The translations under genes and the position numbers were made by a program. Of a stretch of DNA of 64,000 nt, positions 46,296 to 55,386 are shown piece after piece. Positions within the stretch are counted from its first letter, which is position 1. The number at the start of each line of letters is the position of its first letter. Under the pieces are notes generated by a model. The model made no database searches, was not told the DNA's origin, and was given only the letters and a program-made list of their open reading frames with translations. The stretch is from Schaalia odontolytica. GTDB lineage: Bacteria; Actinomycetota; Actinomycetes; Actinomycetales; Actinomycetaceae. The DNA lies in contig NZ_CP133472.1 in NCBI RefSeq assembly GCF_031191545.1, forward strand, positions 2,232,001-2,296,000, read 5' to 3'.

Positions 46296-47675
46296 ATGCA
46301 GCACGCACGGGCTACTTCTGCCCTTGCCGCGCGCGGGCTTGCGGGGCGTAGCCGCTTGATGAGCCTCCTGATGGGCCTGAGCCTGTTCGCTGCCATTGCG
46401 CTTGCGATCCCCGGATTTTCTGCTCGAGCGGACGGCAATGATGATGCAATTCCCGTCCCGAACACGTCGTTCACCGTCACGATCGAGCACGGTTCGTCCT
46501 TCGAGGAGATGTACGGCGAAACCGGCTATTGGGGTGTGATGCTCGATTCGGGGCGCGTGACGCCCATCGAGAAGCCGACCTACATTCGCAACGGTGAAAC
46601 GGAGGCAGTGGCCGCCGATGGCATTTGGGTTGCCGCCAGCCCGAGTAACTACACGCTGACCGTTCCTGTCCCCAACGGTAAGAACAATGTTGAGGGCATC
46701 ACCTGGGAACCCGGTACGATTCACACTGTGACCGTGCTGATGTTCGAGGAAGGTCGTTCGCTCATCGAGGGCGACCCGGTGACCTACACCGTGCGCGTTT
46801 ACGAACCCACTAGCGACAACGCAGACGACGACAATGTCGACGATCCTTCGCCGACTGAGCCGCCGACGGCCGATCCTGCGCCCGCTCCCGAACCGACGGC
46901 AGATCCTGCACCCGCTCCCGAACCGACGGCAGATCCTGCGCCCGCTCCCGAACCGACGGCCGATCCTGCGCCCGCTCCCGAACCGACGGCAGATCCTGTG
47001 CCCGAGCCCGCTCCCGTGCCTACCGTTGACGACTCAGCCGCCCCCCAGCCCGACGATCCGGAGCTCCCCGCTGTGCGCCCGACGCCCACGCCGTCCGCAA
47101 CGCCTACTCCCACCCCTTCCGCAAGCGCATCCCCTGCAGCTTCGCAGCCTTTCGGTGCCCCGGTGTCGCCCATCACCGACGTCTCTCAGCTGACGGACGC
47201 GAACAAGGGTGGCGTCAGTGCTGCTTTCACCGGCGGGCAGCTGACGATCAACGTCCCCTCGGACAAGGCTGTTGCTGGCGAATGGGTTAGTGCGAACATC
47301 ATGCAGACACGTGAGGCCCGCTGGCTTCAGGTGGAGGACTCCAATCAGGTGTCCATGGACGTGACGGGCCTGCCGATGGGAGACTACAAGGTCGTCGTGG
47401 CCAACCGCCAGCACGAATTGGTTGGTTGGGCCGACTTTAAGGTTGCTTCCACGGTGGCCGCAGCCGGTGTCGGCTCTTCGGTCGACGCGTCCGGCGATGT
47501 GAAGCTGCATGCAGAGAGGCTCTCCTCCTCCGTCGCGGGAAACGAGTCGGAAGGTCTCAATGGCTACCTTCTCGGTGCCGGTGCCTGCATGTTGATCCTT
47601 GGCGGACTGGTGGTCGTTCAGGTTCTCTCCGGTCCAAAGATCGCCTCCTCCTCTAGTGGAGTCACTTTGTCCTAA
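46296..47675 (+). CDS. Exported membrane-anchored surface protein with Pro-rich repeats
   Basis: 459 residues; ATG with AAGGAG upstream preferred to a TTG at 46272. Signal peptide (about 1-45), N-terminal beta domain (about 50-170; WGVMLDSGRV), repeat stalk of PTADPAPAPE units (190-229), more Pro/Thr-rich sequence, a second beta domain (about 300-395; AGEWVSANIMQTREARWLQV) and a final hydrophobic helix. No LPXTG. TACTCT (46240-46245) is a possible -10. Adhesion or ligand binding at the cell surface is a guess. Confidence 0.7.
   Translation: MQHARATSALAARGLAGRSRLMSLLMGLSLFAAIALAIPGFSARADGNDDAIPVPNTSFTVTIEHGSSFEEMYGETGYWGVMLDSGRVTPIEKPTYIRNGETEAVAADGIWVAASPSNYTLTVPVPNGKNNVEGITWEPGTIHTVTVLMFEEGRSLIEGDPVTYTVRVYEPTSDNADDDNVDDPSPTEPPTADPAPAPEPTADPAPAPEPTADPAPAPEPTADPAPAPEPTADPVPEPAPVPTVDDSAAPQPDDPELPAVRPTPTPSATPTPTPSASASPAASQPFGAPVSPITDVSQLTDANKGGVSAAFTGGQLTINVPSDKAVAGEWVSANIMQTREARWLQVEDSNQVSMDVTGLPMGDYKVVVANRQHELVGWADFKVASTVAAAGVGSSVDASGDVKLHAERLSSSVAGNESEGLNGYLLGAGACMLILGGLVVVQVLSGPKIASSSSGVTLS
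46863..46982 (+). repeat. Four 30-bp repeats (PTADPAPAPE)
   Basis: Four tandem copies differing at a few third-codon positions, with a partial fifth (PTADPVPEP). A wall-spanning spacer of probably variable length. Confidence 0.9.
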
Positions 47676-47685
47676 GCTGTGTTTC
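47673..47685 (+). promoter_or_regulatory. Leaderless promoter -10 of rarA
   Basis: TAAGCT (47673-47678) ends 7 bases before the ATG and overlaps the stop of the previous gene. Confidence 0.5.
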
Positions 47686-49029
47686 ATGGATCTGTTTGAT
47701 TCTGAATCTATCGACGAGTCGGGCGTGCCTGCTTATAACGCGGGTGCGCCCCTCGCCGTTCGTATGCGCCCTTCGAGCCTTGATGAGGTTGTCGGTCAGT
47801 CTCATCTCCTGGGGGAGGGGGCACCGCTACGGCGCTTGCTGTCGACCGGAGGGTCCAACGGCGTTGCGGTTTCCTCCGTCGTGCTGTGGGGGCCGCCGGG
47901 TACGGGTAAGACGACGCTCGCTTACTTGATCGCGCGCGCGTCTGGCCGCCGCTTTGTCGAGCTGTCGGCTGTGTCCTCCGGCGTGAGCGACGTTCGACGC
48001 GTCGTCGACGATGCGCGTCGCACGCTCGCCGGCGGGGGAGAAGAGACCATTCTGTTCGTCGATGAGGTGCATCGATTCTCCAAGTCGCAGCAGGACTCGC
48101 TCCTGCCCGCGGTCGAGAATCGGTGGGTCGTGCTCGTCGCCGCAACGACTGAGAACCCGTCGTTCTCGGTAATATCGCCTTTGCTGTCGCGCTCTCTGCT
48201 ACTCACGCTGCGTCCGCTCGATCCCGATTCGATTGAGGGCTTGATCCGGCGGGCACTATTGGACGAGCGCGGCCTGGGTAATCGTTTCTCAATCAGTGCT
48301 GAGGCCGTGGCTGGCCTCGTGCGTCTGGCGGGCTCGGATGCGCGCAAATCGCTGACCCTTCTCGAGGCGGCCGCCGGAGTTGCAAGTGAGGTCGGGTCCG
48401 GCGAGATCTCCGTGGAGAGTGTCGAGGCCGCGGCCAACCAAGCCCTCGTTCGATGGGGCAAGGACCAGCATTACGATGTCGCTAGTGCTTTCATCAAGTC
48501 GATGCGCGGATCGGATGTGGATGCGTCTATTCACTATCTCGCACGCATGATTGAGGCCGGGGAGGACCCGCGCTACATCGCCCGGCGCATCATGATCGCC
48601 GCCTCCGAGGACGTTGGCATGGCCGCCCCCGAAGTGCTGAGCACCTGTGTCAGCGTCGCCCAGGGGGTCGCTCTGATCGGTATGCCGGAAGCGCGCCTGC
48701 TTTTGGCTCAAGCCGTCGTTGCCGTCGCAACCGCGCCAAAGTCGAACGCGACCTACCTGGCAATCGACCGTGCCATTGCCGATGTGCGCGCAGGGCGTGG
48801 GGCAGCGGTACCCGAGCATTTGCGCGATGCGCACTACGTTGGTGCCAAGTCTTTGGGGCACGGCGATGGCTACCTCTACGCGCATGATCACCCGCACCAC
48901 GTCGCCGCTCAGCAGTACCTGCCCGATGACCTAGAAGGCTCGCAGTACTACGAGCCGACGGAGAATGGACATGAGGCGATGCTCACGAAGCGGCTCGGTG
49001 TGATTCGCAATCTGCTGAGAAGACGCTAG
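47686..49029 (+). CDS. rarA: Replication-associated recombination protein A (AAA+ ATPase)
   Basis: 447 residues. RarA/MgsA acts at stalled replication forks. MRPSSLDEVVGQSHL, Walker A GPPGTGKTT, Walker B ILFVDEVHRF and sensor ATTENPSF are present. The C-terminal tetramerisation region contains YLARMIEAGEDPRYIARR. The ATG giving MDLFDSES was chosen over an upstream one inside the previous gene because it fits the family start and the leaderless promoter. Confidence 0.93.
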   Translation: MDLFDSESIDESGVPAYNAGAPLAVRMRPSSLDEVVGQSHLLGEGAPLRRLLSTGGSNGVAVSSVVLWGPPGTGKTTLAYLIARASGRRFVELSAVSSGVSDVRRVVDDARRTLAGGGEETILFVDEVHRFSKSQQDSLLPAVENRWVVLVAATTENPSFSVISPLLSRSLLLTLRPLDPDSIEGLIRRALLDERGLGNRFSISAEAVAGLVRLAGSDARKSLTLLEAAAGVASEVGSGEISVESVEAAANQALVRWGKDQHYDVASAFIKSMRGSDVDASIHYLARMIEAGEDPRYIARRIMIAASEDVGMAAPEVLSTCVSVAQGVALIGMPEARLLLAQAVVAVATAPKSNATYLAIDRAIADVRAGRGAAVPEHLRDAHYVGAKSLGHGDGYLYAHDHPHHVAAQQYLPDDLEGSQYYEPTENGHEAMLTKRLGVIRNLLRRR

Positions 49030-49148
49030 GATAGGACAGCTGCCCGCACCGGCGGGCACCTGGGGCCCTAGCCGACGGATCGAATCGATCCAGGAGTTGG
49101 CCCCATGTCGGGTTCCCCGGCATGACATGAGAAACAGGAAGAAGAAAA
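49027..49148 (+). promoter_or_regulatory. rpsD promoter and structured leader
   Basis: TAGGAT (49027-49032) is a likely -10. The leader contains two hairpins: TGCCCGC/GCGGGCA (49041-49058) and a 9-bp stem CATGTCGGG/CCCGGCATG with a 3-base loop (49104-49124), followed by the ribosome site. S4 represses its own mRNA in other bacteria. Autoregulation here is an inference. Confidence 0.45.
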
Positions 49149-49772
49149 ATGGCAACGAATCGTTCCCGCAAGCAGGTGCGCGAGTCCCGCGCCCTCGGCC
49201 TGGCCCTGACCCCCAAGGCCGTTCGCTACTTCGAGAAGCGTCCCTACGGCCCCGGTGAGCACGGCCGCACCCGCCGTCGCCAGGACTCCGACTACGCCGT
49301 TCGTCTGAAGGAGAAGCAGCGTCTGCGCGCCCAGTACGGCATCCGCGAGTCGCAGCTGCGCCGCGCCTTCGAAGAGGCCCGCCGCACCGCCGGCCTGACC
49401 GGTGAGAACCTGGTGGAGCTGCTCGAGATGCGTCTTGACGCCCTCGTCCTGCGCGCCGGCTTTGCCCGTACCATTCAGCAGGCGCGTCAGTTCGTCGTTC
49501 ACCGTCACATCCTCGTTGACGGCAAGATCGTCGACCGCCCCTCGTTCCGCGTGAAGCCCGGCCAGACCCTGCAGGTCAAGCCCAAGTCGCAGACGACGGT
49601 TCCCTTCGAGATCGCCGCTGAGGGCATCCACCGCGACGTTCTGCCCGCCGTCCCCGAGTACCTGGACGTTGAGCTGTCGCGCCTGAAGGCGACCCTCGTT
49701 CGTCGCCCGAAGCGCGCCGAGGTCCCCGTGACCGTCGACGTCCAGATGGTCGTCGAGCACTACTCGCGCTGA
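49149..49772 (+). CDS. rpsD: 30S ribosomal protein S4
   Basis: 207 residues. Primary 16S rRNA-binding protein with the S4 domain (LEMRLDALVLRAGFARTIQQ; RHILVDGKIVDRPSF). The N-terminus (NRSRKQVRESRALGL) lacks the zinc-binding cysteines, so this is the zinc-independent form. It stands alone, as usual in actinobacteria where rpsD is upstream of alaS, and has its own terminator. Confidence 0.97.
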   Translation: MATNRSRKQVRESRALGLALTPKAVRYFEKRPYGPGEHGRTRRRQDSDYAVRLKEKQRLRAQYGIRESQLRRAFEEARRTAGLTGENLVELLEMRLDALVLRAGFARTIQQARQFVVHRHILVDGKIVDRPSFRVKPGQTLQVKPKSQTTVPFEIAAEGIHRDVLPAVPEYLDVELSRLKATLVRRPKRAEVPVTVDVQMVVEHYSR

Positions 49773-49786
49773 CACCCGTCTTTCCT

Positions 49787-49822
49787 GCGCCCTCGAGCTT
49801 CGGCTCGGGGGCGCAGTTTTTT
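49787..49822 (+). terminator. Intrinsic terminator after rpsD
   Basis: A 12-bp stem GCGCCCTCGAGC with TTCG tetraloop and six T's. Confidence 0.93.
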
Positions 49823-49879
49823 CATGTATCCCACTGTCCGCTTTCGCGTGCCGATGTGCCGTGATGGGTGGATACCGAC

Positions 49880-49893
49880 TAACATGGGGCACT
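49880..49893 (+). promoter_or_regulatory. Leaderless (or nearly so) promoter -10 of alaS
   Basis: TAACAT (49880-49885) lies 8 bases before the ATG and there is no ribosome site. Confidence 0.45.
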
Positions 49894-52602
49894 ATGCGTA
49901 CGTCTGAAATCCGCACCCGCTGGCTTGACTACTTCGGCAAGCAGGGTCATGAGATCTGTCCTTCCGTTTCTCTGGTCTCGCCGGAGCCGTCGATCCTGTT
50001 CACGATCGCGGGGATGGTCCCGTTCATCCCCTACATCATGGGCGTCGAGCCTGCTCCGTGGCCGCGTGCAGCGTCGGTGCAGAAGTGCATTCGTACGAAC
50101 GATATCGACAACGTCGGAAAGACGACCCGCCATGGCACGTTCTTCCAGATGAACGGAAACTTCTCTTTTGGAGACTACTTCAAGGAGGGTGCCATCAACT
50201 TCGCGTGGGACCTGCTGACGGGTTCTCGGGAAGAAGGCAAGTACGGCCTCGACGGTGATCGTTTCTGGGTGACGATCTGGGACCAGGACGAGGAAGCCTT
50301 CAACGTCCTGACGAAGCAGGTCGGCATGGATCCCGGGCACATCGTGCGCCTGCCCCGCGTCGAAAACTTCTGGGACACCGGCCAGCCCGGCCCCGCCGGC
50401 CCATGCGCTGAGTGGCACTACGATCGCGGCCCCGCCTACGGTCCCGAGGCCGTGGGAGGAAACGTCGACCCGGGTGGCGATCGCTACCTCGAGGTCTGGA
50501 ATCTGGTTTTCGACCAGTACATGCGTGGCGAGGGCACCGGGAAGGACTACCCGCTGCTGGGCGAGCTGGACAAGAAGGCGATCGATACGGGCGCTGGCCT
50601 GGAGCGCCTGGCCTTCGTCATGCAGGACAAGGCCAACATGTACGAGATCGACGAGGTGTTCCCCGTCATCGACGCAGCGATGCAGATGAGTGGCAAGCGC
50701 TACGGCCTGGGTGCCGCCGGTCCCGAAGCTGGTTCCGCCTACGAAGACGATGTACGCATGCGTGTCGTGGCCGACCACGTGCGTTCCTCCCTGATGCTCA
50801 TCGGTGACGGCGTTCGCCCGGGTAACGACGGCCGCGGCTACGTGCTACGCCGCCTGATTCGTCGCGCGGTCCGCTCGATGCGCCTGCTGGGCGTCGACGA
50901 GGCGACCATGCCGACCCTGCTGACGGCATCCAAGAACGCGATGAAGGCCTCGTACCCGGAGCTGGAGACCAACTGGAAGACGATCTCCGAGGTTGCCTAC
51001 GCGGAAGAAGACGCCTTCCGTCGCACGCTCAGCACCGGAACGACGATCCTCGACGCGGCCGTGGCACACGCGAAGGAATCGAAGGGGGCGCCCATGATTT
51101 CGGGCCAGTCTGCCTTCTCGCTGCACGACACCTACGGCTTCCCGATCGACCTGACCCTCGAGATGGCCGCCGAGCAGGGCGTCTCCGTCGACGAGGAGGG
51201 CTTCCGCACTCTGATGGCCGAGCAGAAGGAACGCGCTCGTGCCGACGCGCGCTCGAAGAAGACCGGCCATACCGATGTGCGTATCTTCCACGACATCGAG
51301 AAGGCAATGGGGGGAGGCTCGACCTTCCTTGGCTACACTGAGCAGGCTTCCGAGGCCACCGTCCAGGCCCTCCTTGTTGACGGCGTGGAGGCCCCCGCAG
51401 CTACCGCTCCTAGCGAGGTCGAGGTCATCCTTGATCGCACGCCCTTCTACGCCGAGATGGGTGGCCAGCTGGCAGACCATGGAACGATTCGCCTCGCCGG
51501 CGGCGGCGTCGTGGAGATTCACGATGTGCAGGCACCGATCCGCGGGCTCAGCGTCCACCGTGGCACTCTCACCGAGGGCGCCATGACGGTGGGCGAAAAG
51601 GCGTACGCTGAAATCGACGCAGAGCGTCGCCTCGCTATCGCCCGCGCGCACACCGCGACCCACATGGTGTACGCGGGCCTGCGCGCCGTCGTGTCCGAGA
51701 ACGCGGACCAGGCCGGTTCTGAGAACTCTCCGTCCCGTCTACGCTTCGACTTCCGCCACTCGAGCGCCCTCGCGGGCTCACAGCTGAGCGATATTGAAGC
51801 TCTCGTCAACGAGAAGCTCGCCGAAGATATGCAGGTCACCACCGAGGTGATGAGTATTGACAAGGCGAAGGAGATGGGCGCGATCGCGCTCTTCGGTGAA
51901 AAGTACGGCTCCGAGGTGCGCGTCGTGACGATCGGCGACGGCTTTGACCGTGAGCTGTGCGGTGGCACCCACGTGCCCACAACCGGCCACATCGGTCGTG
52001 TTACCCTGCTCGGCGAGGGCTCTGTCGCATCCGGCGTGCGCCGCATCGAGGCCCTCGTCGGCACCGGCGCGTACGAGTTCCAGGCGAAGGAGCACGCGCT
52101 CGTCAGCCAGCTCTCGCAGCTGGTGGGTGGGCGCGCCGACGAGCTGCCGGAGCGCATCGAGTCGCTGCTGGCCAAGCTGCGCGATTCCGAGAAGGAGCTC
52201 GAGAAGATCCGTACTGCGCAGGCCCTCAGCCAGGGTGCCGACCTGGCGGCCTCTGCCTCGCCGGTTGGCGCTCTGAGCGTCGTCGCGGCCACCGTTGCTG
52301 AGATGCCCTCGGGCGATGCTCTGCGAACCCTCGCGCTGGACGTGCGTGATCGCCTCGGCAACGAGCGTGGTACCGTCGTGGCACTGGCGGGTGTCGTTGG
52401 TGGCAAGCCTTCGCTCGTCGTGGCAACGAACGAGGCCGCGCGGGAGCACTCCGTCAAGGCCGGTGCACTCGTTCGCGCCGTTGGTAAGTACATGGGTGGT
52501 GGTGGCGGTGGCCGGGATGACATCGCTCAGGGCGGAGGCTCCAAGCCCGAGGGCATCGCCGACGCGATCGCGGCGATCCGCAAGGAAATCGAGGCTCTGT
52601 GA
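49894..52602 (+). CDS. alaS: Alanyl-tRNA synthetase
   Basis: 902 residues starting MRTSEIRTRWLDYF. Class II catalytic domain (FTIAGMVPFIPYIMG; QKCIRTNDIDNVG), tRNA-binding region and editing domain with the metal ligands in HTATHMVYAG and CGGTHVPTTG. A C-terminal coiled coil and C-Ala domain end GGGGGGRDDIAQGGG. Length normal. It heads the alaS-ruvX-mltG-aroE-prepilin peptidase operon, all with four-base overlaps. Confidence 0.96.
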   Translation: MRTSEIRTRWLDYFGKQGHEICPSVSLVSPEPSILFTIAGMVPFIPYIMGVEPAPWPRAASVQKCIRTNDIDNVGKTTRHGTFFQMNGNFSFGDYFKEGAINFAWDLLTGSREEGKYGLDGDRFWVTIWDQDEEAFNVLTKQVGMDPGHIVRLPRVENFWDTGQPGPAGPCAEWHYDRGPAYGPEAVGGNVDPGGDRYLEVWNLVFDQYMRGEGTGKDYPLLGELDKKAIDTGAGLERLAFVMQDKANMYEIDEVFPVIDAAMQMSGKRYGLGAAGPEAGSAYEDDVRMRVVADHVRSSLMLIGDGVRPGNDGRGYVLRRLIRRAVRSMRLLGVDEATMPTLLTASKNAMKASYPELETNWKTISEVAYAEEDAFRRTLSTGTTILDAAVAHAKESKGAPMISGQSAFSLHDTYGFPIDLTLEMAAEQGVSVDEEGFRTLMAEQKERARADARSKKTGHTDVRIFHDIEKAMGGGSTFLGYTEQASEATVQALLVDGVEAPAATAPSEVEVILDRTPFYAEMGGQLADHGTIRLAGGGVVEIHDVQAPIRGLSVHRGTLTEGAMTVGEKAYAEIDAERRLAIARAHTATHMVYAGLRAVVSENADQAGSENSPSRLRFDFRHSSALAGSQLSDIEALVNEKLAEDMQVTTEVMSIDKAKEMGAIALFGEKYGSEVRVVTIGDGFDRELCGGTHVPTTGHIGRVTLLGEGSVASGVRRIEALVGTGAYEFQAKEHALVSQLSQLVGGRADELPERIESLLAKLRDSEKELEKIRTAQALSQGADLAASASPVGALSVVAATVAEMPSGDALRTLALDVRDRLGNERGTVVALAGVVGGKPSLVVATNEAAREHSVKAGALVRAVGKYMGGGGGGRDDIAQGGGSKPEGIADAIAAIRKEIEAL

Positions 52603-53087
52603 GTATGCGTCGGGGTATCCGTATCGGCGTAGACGTCGGCACCGTGCGTGTCGGCGTCAGCCGGTGCGACCCCGACGGCATCCTCACGATGCCAGTCGAA
52701 ACCCTTCTCAGGGCCCCCGATCTATCCGACCTCGATCGTCTGGCCGATCTCGTTCGCAGCCACGAGGCGATCGAGGTAATCGTCGGACTTCCTCGCCACC
52801 TGCGTGGGGGAGAGGGCATATCTGCGAAGGGTGCGCGCAAGTACGCGCGCCGAATTAAGAAGCTTGTTCCCGATGTTCGCGTGGCGATGGTCGACGAACG
52901 CATGACCTCTCACCAGGCCCATGCGCGACTACGCGCATCCGGAATCCCCGAGATTGAGCACCGTAGCGTCATTGACCAAGTCGCAGCGCAGATCATTTTG
53001 GAGCAGGCGCTCGAGCTCGAACGCATGGGCGGTCGATCTCCCGGTGAGGAGATCATCCTCGAACCAAACGAAGGAGCGCACACGTGA
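52599..53087 (+). CDS. ruvX: Holliday junction resolvase-like protein RuvX/YqgF
   Basis: 162 residues, RNase-H-like fold. IGVDVGTVRVGVS carries the first Asp; VDERMTSHQA and a late Asp in SVIDQVAAQ follow. YqgF matures the 5' end of 16S rRNA in E. coli. GTG start overlaps the alaS stop; an ATG two codons later is possible. Confidence 0.9.
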   Translation: MSMRRGIRIGVDVGTVRVGVSRCDPDGILTMPVETLLRAPDLSDLDRLADLVRSHEAIEVIVGLPRHLRGGEGISAKGARKYARRIKKLVPDVRVAMVDERMTSHQAHARLRASGIPEIEHRSVIDQVAAQIILEQALELERMGGRSPGEEIILEPNEGAHT

Positions 53088-54529
53088 GTACGCCTCCCCC
53101 TTACCCCTTCCGTTCTCGCCGTGAGATTCACTCTGGCGAGCCAAAGGTCTACTCGGACGCGCCGCAAGAGAATGCCAGCGCCGCTGCCGACGACCCCACA
53201 CCCACTCCGGTGCAGGGCACACCTGCGGCTGGCACGGCTTCTGCAGACGATGCCGCAGCGCCTGCGCGTCGTAAGAGCGTGCGCCAGCGATCGGCATCCC
53301 TCCCTTCGTTTGATGAGGTGACCGACACCGGTGGGACGCTGCGCGTGTCTGCGTCGGACACTCTCGGTCGCGGGGGCACCCAGGGAGGCGACACGCTGTC
53401 TGAAACCACCGGAATGCGGTCTCGTCGACTCGATCGCGAGAGGCGCGCCGCCCGCAAGCGCAAGCGCCGCCGCCGCGTGCGTTCGTTCTTCATCATCGTT
53501 CTCGTGCTCGGTTTGCTCGCGGGTGCCAGCTACGTCGCATACGACCAGCTCGTCAATACGTCGACGACCGCATCGGACGACTATCCGGGACCCGGCGTCG
53601 ACTCGGTCGAAGTAACGATCGATGAGGAGGCGTCTGGTCGAGCGATCGGACAGACACTCGTGGACGCGGGCGTCGTGAAGTCCGTCGGAGCGTTCGTGCG
53701 CCAATTCGAGAAGACCTCGGCGTCCATGTCTATCCGCCCGGGCACGTACCGATTGAAGTTGCAGATGAGCGCCGCAGGAGCGCTCGCCGCGCTATTGGAT
53801 GAGACGAACCGCGTTGACTCGACCGTGACGATCCGCTCCGGCCAGAAGCTCTCGGAGGTGAAGCAGCGTATCGTCGACATCATGGGTGTTTCCGAGGAGG
53901 ACGTTGATGCGGCCTTCGCGGACACCGAGGCCATCGGCCTTCCGTCCGAGGCCGGCGGTAACGCCGAGGGCTGGCTTTTGCCCGGATCCTACGAAGCCGG
54001 TGAAACAGACACGCCCACGACCCTGATCGCACGTATGGTCCAGGGCACGATTGACGAACTGGATCGGCTAGGAGTCGCACCCGCGGACCGTGAGACCGTG
54101 CTGATCAAGGCATCGATCGTCGATGGTGAAATGAACATCGACAAGTACATGCCGATGGTCGCTCGTGTGATCGAGAATCGCCTTGCTGACACCAACGGCG
54201 AGACGAAGGGCATGCTCGGCATGGACTCGACGGTACTCTACGGCGTCGGTAAGACGAGCGGCCTGCCCGACCAGGCGGACCTCGACAACGACAACCCGTA
54301 CAACACCCGCCTCCACGCTGGCCTTCCGCCTACGCCGATCGGTCAGCCCAGTGAGAAGGCCATTAAAGCCGTTCTCAACCCGGCGGAGGGAACCTGGCTG
54401 TACTTTGTCACGGTCAATCTGGAGACGGGTGAAACGCTGTTCGCCTCTACGCTCGAGGAGCAGGAGAAGAACCGCGAACAGTTGAATGCGTACTGTACCG
54501 CCCACCCGGGCGACTGCCAAGCGTCATGA
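53084..54529 (+). CDS. mltG: Endolytic murein transglycosylase MltG
   Basis: 481 residues. A disordered cytoplasmic N-terminus (1-115) and a basic patch (RKRKRRRRVR) precede one membrane helix (about 134-153). A LysM-like domain and the YceG catalytic domain follow (LPGSYEAGETD; ASIVDGEMNIDKYMP; VIENRL; LDNDNPYNT). MltG cuts nascent glycan strands and sets their length. The cytoplasmic extension is longer than in E. coli, as usual for actinobacteria. Confidence 0.92.
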   Translation: MSTPPPYPFRSRREIHSGEPKVYSDAPQENASAAADDPTPTPVQGTPAAGTASADDAAAPARRKSVRQRSASLPSFDEVTDTGGTLRVSASDTLGRGGTQGGDTLSETTGMRSRRLDRERRAARKRKRRRRVRSFFIIVLVLGLLAGASYVAYDQLVNTSTTASDDYPGPGVDSVEVTIDEEASGRAIGQTLVDAGVVKSVGAFVRQFEKTSASMSIRPGTYRLKLQMSAAGALAALLDETNRVDSTVTIRSGQKLSEVKQRIVDIMGVSEEDVDAAFADTEAIGLPSEAGGNAEGWLLPGSYEAGETDTPTTLIARMVQGTIDELDRLGVAPADRETVLIKASIVDGEMNIDKYMPMVARVIENRLADTNGETKGMLGMDSTVLYGVGKTSGLPDQADLDNDNPYNTRLHAGLPPTPIGQPSEKAIKAVLNPAEGTWLYFVTVNLETGETLFASTLEEQEKNREQLNAYCTAHPGDCQAS

Positions 54530-55386
54530 CCTGGGCCGCTGTCATTGGATCGCCGATTCGGCACTCACTGTCACCCGTGATCCATCGGGCGGCATGGGTC
54601 CAGCTCGGCATTGACGGGTGGGAATACCGCAGGCTCGAACGCGACGGAGACTCGTTGCCGGGTCTCATCGCCGGCCTTGGTGACGACTGTGCCGGTTTGT
54701 CTGTCACGATGCCCTGCAAGCAGGCGATCATGGCGCTGCTGGACGTCATCGATCCTCTGGCCAGTGCAGTTGGTGCGGTGAACACAGTCGTTCCGTCCTC
54801 CGGCGTCCTCGCGGGCTTTAACACGGACGTGACCGGTATTTCTTCGGCTGTGCGGCGTGCCTGCTCGATGGCGAATGTGCCGCTGCCGCGCAGTGCCCTC
54901 GTGCTCGGCGCGCGTGCCACGGCCTCGTCGGCTCTGGCCGGCCTCGGCGAACTTGGAATCACCGCGTCGACGGTGGCGGCGCGCCGCTTTGGTGGCCCCG
55001 GTTCGGTTGTGGCAGCGGCTTCGCGGCTCGGAGTCAGCATCGAACAGGTTCTGTGGTCGGACATCGAGGCTGTGGACCGCGCCGCCCACGGCGTCGACCT
55101 CATCATTTCCACACTTCCTGCCTCAGCCGCCGATCCTCTTGCCGAGCGCTTGAACGTTCGCGAGGGACAGATCCTTTTGGATGTCGTGTACGCTCCGCGT
55201 CAAACAGCGTTGCGCAGCACGTTTGAGAAAGCCGGGGGCATCGTCGCCGAGGGCACAGACATGCTTGTCTACCAGGCCGCCGCCCAGGTGCAGCTCATGA
55301 CGGGGCGGAGCCCCGACACCGGTGTTATGCGCGATGCCCTTGAGGAAGAACTGGAAAGGCGCTCACGGGTAGGATTGGTGCCGTGA
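54526..55386 (+). CDS. aroE: Shikimate dehydrogenase
   Basis: 286 residues. Reduces 3-dehydroshikimate. Substrate motif SPIRHSLSPVIHRAAW, catalytic Lys in LSVTMPCK, VGAVNTVV and Asp in FNTDVTG are present; the nucleotide-binding part contains LVLGARATASSAL. The usual GAGG loop reads GARAT, so the cofactor preference may differ or be relaxed. Overlaps neighbours on both sides. Confidence 0.88.
   Translation: MTWAAVIGSPIRHSLSPVIHRAAWVQLGIDGWEYRRLERDGDSLPGLIAGLGDDCAGLSVTMPCKQAIMALLDVIDPLASAVGAVNTVVPSSGVLAGFNTDVTGISSAVRRACSMANVPLPRSALVLGARATASSALAGLGELGITASTVAARRFGGPGSVVAAASRLGVSIEQVLWSDIEAVDRAAHGVDLIISTLPASAADPLAERLNVREGQILLDVVYAPRQTALRSTFEKAGGIVAEGTDMLVYQAAAQVQLMTGRSPDTGVMRDALEEELERRSRVGLVP

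Noticed and set aside
54112-54140. Loss of the MltG catalytic glutamate (SIVDGE instead of SIVEKE)
   Set aside because: As I recall, other actinobacterial MltG proteins also vary at the first position and keep the second Glu, which is present here; not enough to claim inactivity.
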